Source: a virus
Reading direction: 5' to 3' (one strand)
Virus record (IMG/VR): IMGVR_UViG_3300044644_000552
Location: 1 to 49,806 of that record
DNA length: 49,806 nucleotides
The notes under the pieces were generated by a model. That model was not told where the DNA came from. It saw nothing but the letters and a program-made list of their open reading frames with translations, and did no database searches. Positions 1 to 4,877 of the stretch are shown in pieces. How positions within the stretch are numbered: the first letter of the stretch is position 1; every line of letters starts with the position of its first letter. The translations under genes were made by a program, and so were the position numbers.

Positions 1-290
1 GTAGTTCAGTCTGGGGCGGTAGCTCTTACGCTAGGAGTACAACCTATCCAACAGCATCAAGCAGTGATACAGGTACTAGCGGAACTTCAGGTAAAGCTGG
101 CGGTGGTGCAGGAGGTTCTGGCGGTGATGGCGCAAACGGCGCTGCAGGTACAGGTGTATATGGTACCTACTCATCTGCCGGAGATTATAGAAGCATATAT
201 TCACCTGGTGGTAGTGGTGGTGCTAAAGGTGCTGCAATTACCGGCGGTGGTAGTGTAACTCTTTATAACTATGGGACATATAAACCATGA
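1..290 (+). CDS. Glycine-rich tail fibre/tail tip protein, C-terminal part (5' truncated by window)
   Basis: An open frame runs from the window edge (first full codon at base 3) to the TGA at 288-290. The 95 visible residues are dominated by Gly, Ser, Ala and Thr, with GGxGG and GxxG blocks, and end in TLYNYGTYKP. Such glycine-rich ends are typical of phage receptor-binding tail tip or fibre proteins (Gly_rich_2-like). The stop overlaps the next start (ATGA), so it is translationally coupled to the GNAT-like gene. The identity of the missing N-terminal part cannot be judged here. Another reading frame over 64-258 is a shadow of this one. Confidence 0.75.
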   Translation, partial: SSVWGGSSYARSTTYPTASSSDTGTSGTSGKAGGGAGGSGGDGANGAAGTGVYGTYSSAGDYRSIYSPGGSGGAKGAAITGGGSVTLYNYGTYKP

Positions 291-754
291 TAGTACGGAA
301 GATAAAAAGCCAAGAAGAAATGGCCAAGTGCGTAGATATGTATATTGACATCTACGAAAATGAAATTATCCCATTAGACCGTGACAAATCATTATTATCA
401 ATGAGACGTCATGTTGCTGCAGGACAATTCTTTAAAGTAATTGAAGACAATGGAGAAGTAATAGCATGGATTGCTGGAGCAGTTTTAGAAAGAGAATTTA
501 TTGCAGAGAAATACATGCAACAGATTTATTATTGTTCTAACCAAAAGGGTATGAAAGCTTATCGTTGTGTAGTATTGCTTCATAAGGCATTAATTGAAGA
601 GTCTAAGAAATTAAATATTAGACACGTATTGTCAACAGGCAGTCATGCAGACACTGAGAATGTATTCGTAAAAATTCTCGGTAAGAATGGTTGGAGCGTT
701 AGAAATTATTTAGCAATATGGAGAAACGATGAAATACATATGGGCACGGCTTAA
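287..754 (+). CDS. GNAT-fold acetyltransferase-like protein in tail module
   Basis: 155 residues. The central strand GEVIAWIAGAV, a following helix (KAYRCVVLLHKALIEESKKL), then RHVLSTGSHADTENVF and GWSVRNYLAIW give the strand-helix-strand order of GNAT acetyltransferases. GNAT-like proteins occur in phage tail and lysis regions, and T7 gp13-type proteins share this look, so it may be a virion or assembly factor and not an active enzyme. The start overlaps the stop of the tail gene (ATGA), and the end overlaps the holin-like gene by 26 bases. No substrate can be inferred. Confidence 0.6.
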   Translation: MIVRKIKSQEEMAKCVDMYIDIYENEIIPLDRDKSLLSMRRHVAAGQFFKVIEDNGEVIAWIAGAVLEREFIAEKYMQQIYYCSNQKGMKAYRCVVLLHKALIEESKKLNIRHVLSTGSHADTENVFVKILGKNGWSVRNYLAIWRNDEIHMGTA

Positions 755-911
755 AGAGCCTTCAACATGGTTTGGACTGATTTCAGCTACATTGGCTGTA
801 TTAAGTTCATTCAAATTTGTTACACTAACAGCAGAAGAAATGGATAGTCTGCTTGCGTTGTCAGTTGCTCTTTTGGGCAGTGGTAGCGTAGTATCCAAAG
901 ATCCACAATAG
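729..911 (+). CDS. Small holin-like membrane protein
   Basis: 60 residues. It opens with a charged segment MKYIWARLKEPSTW followed by two hydrophobic stretches (about residues 15-31 and 41-53) and a polar tail KDPQ. The RLKEPSTW opening is common in small phage holins that follow tail genes. It is last in its operon and is followed within 10 bases by a rho-independent terminator. The two endolysin-like genes lie elsewhere (7791 and 37836), so lysis genes are dispersed. Function is inferred from size, topology and position. Confidence 0.6.
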   Translation: MKYIWARLKEPSTWFGLISATLAVLSSFKFVTLTAEEMDSLLALSVALLGSGSVVSKDPQ

Positions 912-918
912 CGGTACG

Positions 919-945
919 CCTCGACACAACTGTCGGGGCTTTTTT
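919..945 (+). terminator. Rho-independent terminator after the tail/holin operon
   Basis: An 8-bp stem CCTCGACA / TGTCGGGG (one T-G pair) with loop CAAC is followed by C and six T residues. It closes the tail-holin operon and isolates the early region downstream. Confidence 0.85.
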
Positions 946-1151
946 ACGAGAGTCATGGGGGCAATTTTGCGGGGCAAGACGGGGCATTTCTGCACGAATT
1001 TTGGTGGGCGGCAAATCTGGGCGTGTGTGGCGCGGGGCGGTGGGGGCATCACTGGTGGATCAGGGCGGCAGTTGCGTGCCGTGTAGGGCGGTTTCTGGTG
1101 CCAGAACTGGTACACGTGGGGCAGTTGCGTGCAGTTCTTCAGGTACACTCA
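946..1151. other. G-rich non-coding island 1 upstream of early region
   Basis: About 200 bases with a strong excess of G over C on the + strand, in sharp contrast to the AT-rich genome. GGGGCA-type words recur, and a 13-bp direct repeat GGCAGTTGCGTGC occurs at 1067-1079 and 1120-1132. A CTGGTGCCAG dyad lies near 1095. It sits between a terminator and a class A motif. Reading frames across it have no natural start or ribosome binding site. Words such as CGAATTTTG and GGGGCA also occur in a second G-rich island at 23618-23775, which again ends at a class A motif. Candidate roles are origin, packaging site or untranslated RNA. Confidence 0.55.
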
Positions 1152-1169
1152 ACCCCGTTAAATTAACCC
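1152..1169 (+). promoter_or_regulatory. Class A promoter-like motif, copy 1
   Basis: Exact copy of the 18-mer ACCCCGTTAAATTAACCC. The motif recurs seven times, always between genes at the head of a transcription unit. Here it precedes the early region, followed by a C-rich then AT-rich stretch and a class B repeat. It is probably a phage RNA polymerase promoter. The strand given assumes it drives the downstream genes. Confidence 0.7.
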
Positions 1170-1216
1170 TTGCGGCCTCCCCCTGTATTATCTCTCTTAG
1201 TAATACGGAAATAATA

Positions 1217-1238
1217 GTATCTTATATGAAGTACAATA
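1217..1238 (+). promoter_or_regulatory. Class B promoter-like repeat, copy 1
   Basis: A 22-bp sequence beginning GTATCTTATATGAAG and ending TACAATA, identical at three sites, all 24-45 bases upstream of an early gene start. No TTGACA-like box is found at the expected distance from TACAAT, so host sigma-70 recognition is possible but not obvious. The length of identity suits a single-subunit phage RNA polymerase promoter. Confidence 0.6.
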
Positions 1239-1261
1239 ATAACTTTATATAGGAGAATACT

Positions 1262-2092
1262 ATGGAAAACGAAAACATAAGAATAGCACATCAATTTACG
1301 CTAAATAGACGCGATGCTACAAAACGATATGGTATTGCGCCATACCCGCAGTTTGATGCTTCTGAGAAGTACAGAAGTAAAGGTATGCAAGAAACCTTAG
1401 AAATGTTATGGGGTGTATACAAAGATGCAAATCAACTCGAAATTATCGCAAGAGTGTATACAATAGAATCTTTATGGTACTTAACTAAAAGAATTTTTGT
1501 AATTGATCCAACAGTGGCAACAGAATTACTTAACTCTAAAGTATCTAAGAAAATAGATATGTCACAAGTAAGACTTCCTGACTGGGGCATTGCTGTAAGC
1601 GCAGGTAACCTGCGATTTAAAGCCGCCAAATTTCGATTACATTGTGATGGGTATTGTAAAGATCGATTAGTCTTCTGGGTACATGAGTCAGAAACTCAGC
1701 TTAATAGATTGTTTATGTATCCTGCAGATGAGGTTGTCGATCTAAGCGAATTTGAAGATGCCCAAGGGGATCAAATCCTGTCGGTGATATTGTATATAAG
1801 TGCAGTCAAGGATACAATACCAAAGGCTTCACGTTCAAATAATCATGCCAAGCAGCCTAAAAAGATAAAACATTTTGATATGCCTGAACACTCAACCTCA
1901 GTAGTACTTGGTGCAAAGTTAGGGGAAAGGTTACGAGCTGGATATACTGGTACTAAACTCTCAAATGGAATGAAAGCTCATATTCGTAGGGCACATTGGC
2001 ACAACTACTGGACAGGCCCTAAAGACAACAGAAGGTTAATATGTAAGTGGACAAACTCCACGGGTGTTAATATGAATTTAGCCGATGTATAA
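1262..2092 (+). CDS. AcrVA2-like protein, candidate anti-CRISPR (first early gene)
   Basis: 276 residues, with an AGGAG ribosome binding site. The C-terminal end carries HIRRAHWHNYWTG followed by LICKWTNSTGVN, which parallels the HIRRGHWHGYWQG...RWQPAVFVN end that I recall for the Cas12a inhibitor AcrVA2 of Moraxella. A central LPDWGIAV segment and an LGAKLGERLR helix also match the order of conserved blocks in that family. AcrVA2 is reported to act on Cas12a production, but homologues are widespread and most are untested. Being first in the early region behind class A and class B motifs fits a host-takeover or anti-defence role. Family membership rests on memory of the sequence, not a search. 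Confidence 0.65.
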   Translation: MENENIRIAHQFTLNRRDATKRYGIAPYPQFDASEKYRSKGMQETLEMLWGVYKDANQLEIIARVYTIESLWYLTKRIFVIDPTVATELLNSKVSKKIDMSQVRLPDWGIAVSAGNLRFKAAKFRLHCDGYCKDRLVFWVHESETQLNRLFMYPADEVVDLSEFEDAQGDQILSVILYISAVKDTIPKASRSNNHAKQPKKIKHFDMPEHSTSVVLGAKLGERLRAGYTGTKLSNGMKAHIRRAHWHNYWTGPKDNRRLICKWTNSTGVNMNLADV

Positions 2093-2127
2093 CGCGGGAA
2101 ATACGGTATCTTATATGAAGTACAATA
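2091..2127 (+). promoter_or_regulatory. Class B promoter-like repeat, copy 2 (extended)
   Basis: The exact 22-bp class B core is at 2106-2127, preceded by AACGCGGGAAA and a 4-base spacer. The same AACGCGGGAAA block precedes copy 3 at the same distance. The block begins within the stop codon of the AcrVA2-like gene. It leads into the next early gene at 2146. Confidence 0.6.
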
Positions 2128-2145
2128 CTAACTTGGAGATTAAAA

Positions 2146-2358
2146 ATGAAATACAAAGTAGTTATATATGAACGCGATGATACCGACACTTATTATGCTA
2201 AAAGAGACTTATTAGACGTTTATGTAAATTTTGAAGAATATGAGCATATGATGTTATTTGTTGTTGATACTGAAACAGGTGCTTTTGAGATTATCTGTAA
2301 CGAATCGCAACTAAGGATAGCAGCTCAAAAATTATTGTATAAAGGGGAACCAAAATGA
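2146..2358 (+). CDS. Early protein of unknown function, 70 aa
   Basis: Small acidic protein beginning MKYKVVIYERDD, with alternating hydrophobic and charged residues. The ribosome binding site is GGAG. It is first behind class B copy 2, and its stop overlaps the next start. No family is recognised; its position suggests an early host-interaction protein. Confidence 0.7.
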   Translation: MKYKVVIYERDDTDTYYAKRDLLDVYVNFEEYEHMMLFVVDTETGAFEIICNESQLRIAAQKLLYKGEPK

Positions 2359-2810
2359 TTAGGATAATGTACAATAAAACCAAAACTGTTGCTCAAGTAG
2401 TTTACGGTAACACTCAGATAGGATACAGAATTCGCTTTGATAGTAACCATAGAGTATGGGAGATTGATTTTGAAGACGAGCAGTTTAATAACATAGAAGC
2501 AGCAATTTTACATGTAATCTTAAACAGTCACGAGATGGAGGATGCTTGTGAAGAGAGATGCTGGGCAGACTCATCTTTTAGCTTAAGCAAAATGACAATT
2601 AGAAGTAAGTTTGGCACTACCTATAGCCTTATTACGCAAGGCGCTGGAGACTCATGGGATTTGTACACAATTTATGAAGACGATGAAGATGAGATTGAGG
2701 GGTATCCACCAGACAAGTTAATAACAAAAGCTTATAACTTTTATTCAACGGATTGCTTAATGACTTGGTTAGGCAGAACTTTTTACAAATTAAGATGGGA
2801 AGAAAGATGA
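2355..2810 (+). CDS. Early protein of unknown function, 151 aa
   Basis: The start overlaps the preceding stop (ATGA). The protein is acidic, with a DEDEIEGYPPD segment near residue 115 and aromatic residues towards the C-terminus (WLGRTFYKLRW). A second ATG at codon 5 is an alternative start. No known domain is recognised. It is coupled to the next gene by another ATGA overlap. Confidence 0.7.
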   Translation: MIRIMYNKTKTVAQVVYGNTQIGYRIRFDSNHRVWEIDFEDEQFNNIEAAILHVILNSHEMEDACEERCWADSSFSLSKMTIRSKFGTTYSLITQGAGDSWDLYTIYEDDEDEIEGYPPDKLITKAYNFYSTDCLMTWLGRTFYKLRWEER

Positions 2811-3106
2811 GTACAGTAATGTTTATGATTGACGCGGTCTTTGATATACGCGTTAGAACCCATTCAGTATTTGAATATGTACTATTCGAAGCTGAATGCT
2901 ACGATGAATGTATTACTCTTCTGGACAGTGCTGATGCACGTCTTAGAATTGGTAATAATTACTCATACACTTGGAACCATACCCATTGGGATGGGCAAAG
3001 GCTAGAGTCATTCATTACGCTTTTAGATTTACTTGATGATGATAAGTACAAATTAAACGTCCTTACAGAGGGCCATCTTTTCCAACAAGGGGTATTAGTA
3101 TTATGA
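2807..3106 (+). CDS. Early protein of unknown function, 99 aa
   Basis: Starts MSTVMFMIDAVFDIR at the ATGA overlap with the preceding gene. The frame is open further upstream, but the overlap start with GAAAG in front fits the local pattern. It is mixed alpha/beta in appearance with an acidic LLDLLDDDKYK stretch. No family is recognised. Confidence 0.65.
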   Translation: MSTVMFMIDAVFDIRVRTHSVFEYVLFEAECYDECITLLDSADARLRIGNNYSYTWNHTHWDGQRLESFITLLDLLDDDKYKLNVLTEGHLFQQGVLVL

Positions 3107-3264
3107 GCGAATGGTATAGTTTTATTGAAGCAATGTTAATGGTTGGTTTTTATTTTGTTTATGTAGCTTACAATGTATTTGCAGAAGACTGCAAAGATAG
3201 ACGTAAGTATTGCAAAGCACGCCGGTGGCTACGTCAAGCTATTATCCAAAAGGACTACAAATAA
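3103..3264 (+). CDS. Small membrane protein, 53 aa
   Basis: Starts at an ATGA overlap. One hydrophobic segment (about residues 7-26, LMVGFYFVYVAYNVF) is followed by a basic tail rich in Arg and Lys (DRRKYCKARRW). It is predicted to sit in the inner membrane with the basic tail in the cytoplasm. The role is unknown; it closes the class B copy 2 operon. Confidence 0.6.
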   Translation: MSEWYSFIEAMLMVGFYFVYVAYNVFAEDCKDRRKYCKARRWLRQAIIQKDYK

Positions 3265-3300
3265 ACGCGGGAAACGGGGTATCTTATATGAAGTACAATA
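3264..3300 (+). promoter_or_regulatory. Class B promoter-like repeat, copy 3 (extended)
   Basis: The 22-bp class B core is at 3279-3300, preceded by the same AACGCGGGAAA block as copy 2. The block starts in the stop codon of the upstream gene. The next gene starts at 3334 with its own AAGGAG site. Confidence 0.6.
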
Positions 3301-3333
3301 AGGTACCTCAATTAACTTAACAAGGAGAATACT

Positions 3334-3597
3334 ATGACATTTGAAATAACAAGAAAAGAAGTTTTCGAAGAGTTATCTGTAAAAGACCAAGAATACGTTA
3401 TTAGCGAGTTAAATGCAATAATTAAAGAAGGAGCATTGGTTTCAATTCAGGCTGAAGAGTTCTATGAAAATGAAGTATCTTTATATGGAGTCTATTCGAA
3501 GAATATAGATGAAGATTACAATTATCGTTGTTCAGGCGGATTGTGGATTTACTCCAATCCAAAAGAACTTTTAGAAACATTTACAAAAGGTGATTAA
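3334..3597 (+). CDS. Early protein of unknown function, 87 aa
   Basis: Acidic protein (MTFEITRKEVFEELSVKD) with a good AAGGAG ribosome binding site. It is the first gene behind class B copy 3. No domain is recognised. It is separated by one base from the next coding start. Confidence 0.65.
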   Translation: MTFEITRKEVFEELSVKDQEYVISELNAIIKEGALVSIQAEEFYENEVSLYGVYSKNIDEDYNYRCSGGLWIYSNPKELLETFTKGD

Positions 3598-3598
3598 A

Positions 3599-3784
3599 AT
3601 GGAAGGTACAATTTTTGAAATCGGTGGTTATGAGTTTTACATAGCTTGGAATGAAAAGATGACAATCTACAAGGTTTGGTATGATCGCGGCAATTACCTT
3701 GATAGACGCGCTCCAAAGTTTGAATGCACTTCTTATGAAGAGTCTGTAGCATTCTGTAAACTCAAATACGCTTACTGCGGGTAA
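3599..3784 (+). CDS. Early protein of unknown function, 61 aa
   Basis: MEGTIFEIGGYEFYIAWN with aromatic and charged residues, probably a small beta-rich protein. AAAGG in the end of the preceding gene can act as ribosome binding site. Its stop codon overlaps the 5' edge of the hammerhead ribozyme that follows. Confidence 0.6.
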   Translation: MEGTIFEIGGYEFYIAWNEKMTIYKVWYDRGNYLDRRAPKFECTSYEESVAFCKLKYAYCG

Positions 3785-3837
3785 GTGTCTCGGGATGTGT
3801 ATCCCAACTGACGAGTCTGAAAAGACGAAACACACTT
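3783..3837 (+). ncRNA. Hammerhead ribozyme (stem III open type) in early mRNA
   Basis: All core elements occur in order. A stem III strand AAGTGT is followed by C3789 (cleavage triplet GUC). The stem I hairpin is 3790-3796/3801-3807, with GGGAT/ATCCC around loop GTGT. The core CTGACGA is at 3808-3814. Stem II is GTCT/AGAC with a GAAA tetraloop (3815-3826), followed by the core GAAA (3827-3830) and the returning stem III strand ending at 3837. The conserved A-U pair next to the cleavage site and the G-C pair closing stem II are present. One C-A mismatch sits at the second pair of stem I. The ribosome binding site of the next gene (AGGAG) begins right after the ribozyme. Self-cleavage after C3789 is predicted. 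Confidence 0.8.
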
Positions 3838-3849
3838 AGGAGTTATATT

Positions 3850-4026
3850 ATGTTTACTATTGAAATCAATGATGTAGAAATTGAAATGAAAGAAACAGGA
3901 ATGGGTATTTGGGAAGGTTCTAGAGAATTTTATCAAGTAGTATTTGATGAATTTCTTCAAGAGTTGTTTGTAGCGTCAATGCTAGGCAACCGTATTGTTA
4001 AGTGTGAGAGCCAATTCTTATGCTAA
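3850..4026 (+). CDS. Early protein directly downstream of hammerhead ribozyme, 58 aa
   Basis: Starts MFTIEINDVEIEMKE and ends SQFLC. It has an AGGAG site 7 bases before the ATG, abutting the ribozyme. The protein is acidic with no recognised domain. After ribozyme cleavage its mRNA would begin with the ribozyme body, so its translation or mRNA stability may depend on the cleavage. It overlaps the next gene by 7 bases. Confidence 0.6.
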   Translation: MFTIEINDVEIEMKETGMGIWEGSREFYQVVFDEFLQELFVASMLGNRIVKCESQFLC

Positions 4027-4136
4027 AACATACAGTTTATGGTATTGGAAATACCGTAATGTCTTCAATAGATATGAGTGCAGATGTAATTACAATTGGG
4101 CTAGTATTAGCTCTACTTTTAATGTTTACAAAATAG
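4020..4136 (+). CDS. Small membrane peptide, 38 aa
   Basis: MLKHTVYGIGNTVMSSIDMS is followed by one hydrophobic stretch (ITIGLVLALLLMF) near the C-terminus. It overlaps the preceding gene by 7 bases. Single-pass membrane peptide of unknown role. The coding call rests on packing and composition. Confidence 0.45.
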   Translation: MLKHTVYGIGNTVMSSIDMSADVITIGLVLALLLMFTK

Positions 4137-4144
4137 GTGATATT

Positions 4145-4564
4145 ATGTTTCCTTTAATTGCGTTAGGTGTTACAGCTTTGGGTGGATTTGGTTATACTAA
4201 AACAAATTCTTACAAAAGAAAAGTAGAACGTCATGCAAAACGTGCTATGGAAAAGGCAACAAAAGTAGCAAAAGAGCAAATGGAGTCTCAAGCTTTACAT
4301 AATTTAATGGTTGAAGAGATGGCTAAAACTGACTTTGCTAATCTTGAAGGCCGCTTCTGTGTTAATGAAAAAGATAAGGAGTTAAAATATGTGCGATCCA
4401 TAAGAACATTAAAGCTGGACAATTTACAAATACTTTCGTATGAGAAAGATGATGCGGAAGTAGCAGTTGTTGATACAAAGGGTTCGGTCGTCCCCTTCTA
4501 TTTGAAAAAGAACGATGCACTTCTACTACAAGAAATTTTAGACAAACGGTTACCAACACCGTAA
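4145..4564 (+). CDS. Membrane-anchored coiled-coil protein of unknown function, 139 aa
   Basis: The N-terminal hydrophobic segment FPLIALGVTALGGFGY is followed by a strongly charged Lys/Glu helix (about residues 20-55, KRKVERHAKRAMEKATKVAKEQM) and a globular part ending LQEILDKRLPTP. AGGTGA provides a ribosome binding site 5 bases before the ATG, so the longer upstream open frame is rejected. No family is recognised. Confidence 0.65.
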   Translation: MFPLIALGVTALGGFGYTKTNSYKRKVERHAKRAMEKATKVAKEQMESQALHNLMVEEMAKTDFANLEGRFCVNEKDKELKYVRSIRTLKLDNLQILSYEKDDAEVAVVDTKGSVVPFYLKKNDALLLQEILDKRLPTP

Positions 4565-4570
4565 GTTGGA

Positions 4571-4619
4571 GAGTATTGTAGTCACACCTAAGGATTACAA
4601 TGGCATTTCTACAATACTC
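4571..4619 (+). promoter_or_regulatory. Inverted repeat enclosing a ribosome binding site and start codon
   Basis: The perfect 11-bp inverted repeat GAGTATTGTAG (4571-4581) / CTACAATACTC (4609-4619) has a 27-base loop. That loop contains the AAGGA site and the ATG at 4600 of the next gene. In mRNA this displays, or under pairing changes hides, the start region. Possible translational control element. Confidence 0.5.
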
Positions 4620-4725
4620 GGTTACAATTCTGTTAATGTTTGCTTTATTAGGCATCTCGCTTGTTAGTTTTACTGTAGGTACATGTATTCACCTACACAG
4701 AACAGGAGTAAGAAAATGCCGTTAA
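4600..4725 (+). CDS. Small membrane peptide, 41 aa
   Basis: MAFLQYSVTILLMFALLGISL opens a long hydrophobic helix (about residues 6-30), followed by a basic end HLHRTGVRKCR. AAGGA precedes the start within the loop of an inverted repeat. It overlaps the next gene by 10 bases. Unknown function. Confidence 0.5.
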   Translation: MAFLQYSVTILLMFALLGISLVSFTVGTCIHLHRTGVRKCR

Positions 4726-4790
4726 TTTATTTAGCAGTTGTTGTATTAGTTGCAAAAGTTATGGACTCCGTTATTAACGAAGACAAGTAA
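4716..4790 (+). CDS. Putative 24-aa membrane micropeptide
   Basis: MPLIYLAVVVLVAKVMDSVI ending NEDK, with an AGGAG site at ideal distance. One hydrophobic helix with an acidic end. It is last before the early terminator. The good ribosome binding site supports translation, but it is very short. Confidence 0.4.
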   Translation: MPLIYLAVVVLVAKVMDSVINEDK

Positions 4791-4801
4791 CAAAAACACA
4801 C

Positions 4802-4870
4802 CCCCTTTCAGATTCGATTCCTTAACAGGTTTCGGGTTTGAGAGGGGTTCCTCCTTTATTTTTTCCTTTT
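4802..4870 (+). terminator. Large early terminator hairpin running into the RNA polymerase gene
   Basis: A long hairpin: CCCCTTTCAGATTCGA on the left arm pairs with TTCGGGTTTGAGAGGGG on the right with several G-T pairs. An inner CCT/AGG closes a TAAC loop, giving about 19 pairs over 4802-4847. A pyrimidine-rich tract (TTCCTCCTTTATTTTTTCC...) follows and ends 8 bases before the polymerase ATG. The terminator therefore lies between the early genes and RNA polymerase. A similar hairpin stands before the AP2 gene at 27066. Confidence 0.75.
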
Positions 4871-4877
4871 GGTATTT

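Noticed and set aside
64-258. Alternative frame inside the glycine-rich tail gene
   Set aside because: Val/Leu-rich shadow of the true frame, which continues in frame from the window edge to 290.
861-1148. Minus-strand open frame opposite the G-rich island
   Set aside because: Pro/Cys/Arg-rich product caused by base skew, antisense to the holin gene end and terminator.
1152-1169. Calling class A motif a T3 promoter
   Set aside because: Only AATTAACCCT is shared; the conserved CACTAAAGGGAGA part of T3 promoters is absent at every copy.
1217-1238. Calling class B repeats host sigma-70 promoters
   Set aside because: TACAAT resembles a -10 box, but no TTGACA-like box lies 16-18 bases upstream in any copy; left as unassigned promoter-like repeats.
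1001-1252. 83-codon open frame across the G-rich island and promoter motifs
   Set aside because: No ribosome binding site, Gly/Ala/Cys-rich text from G-rich DNA, and it runs through class A and class B motifs.
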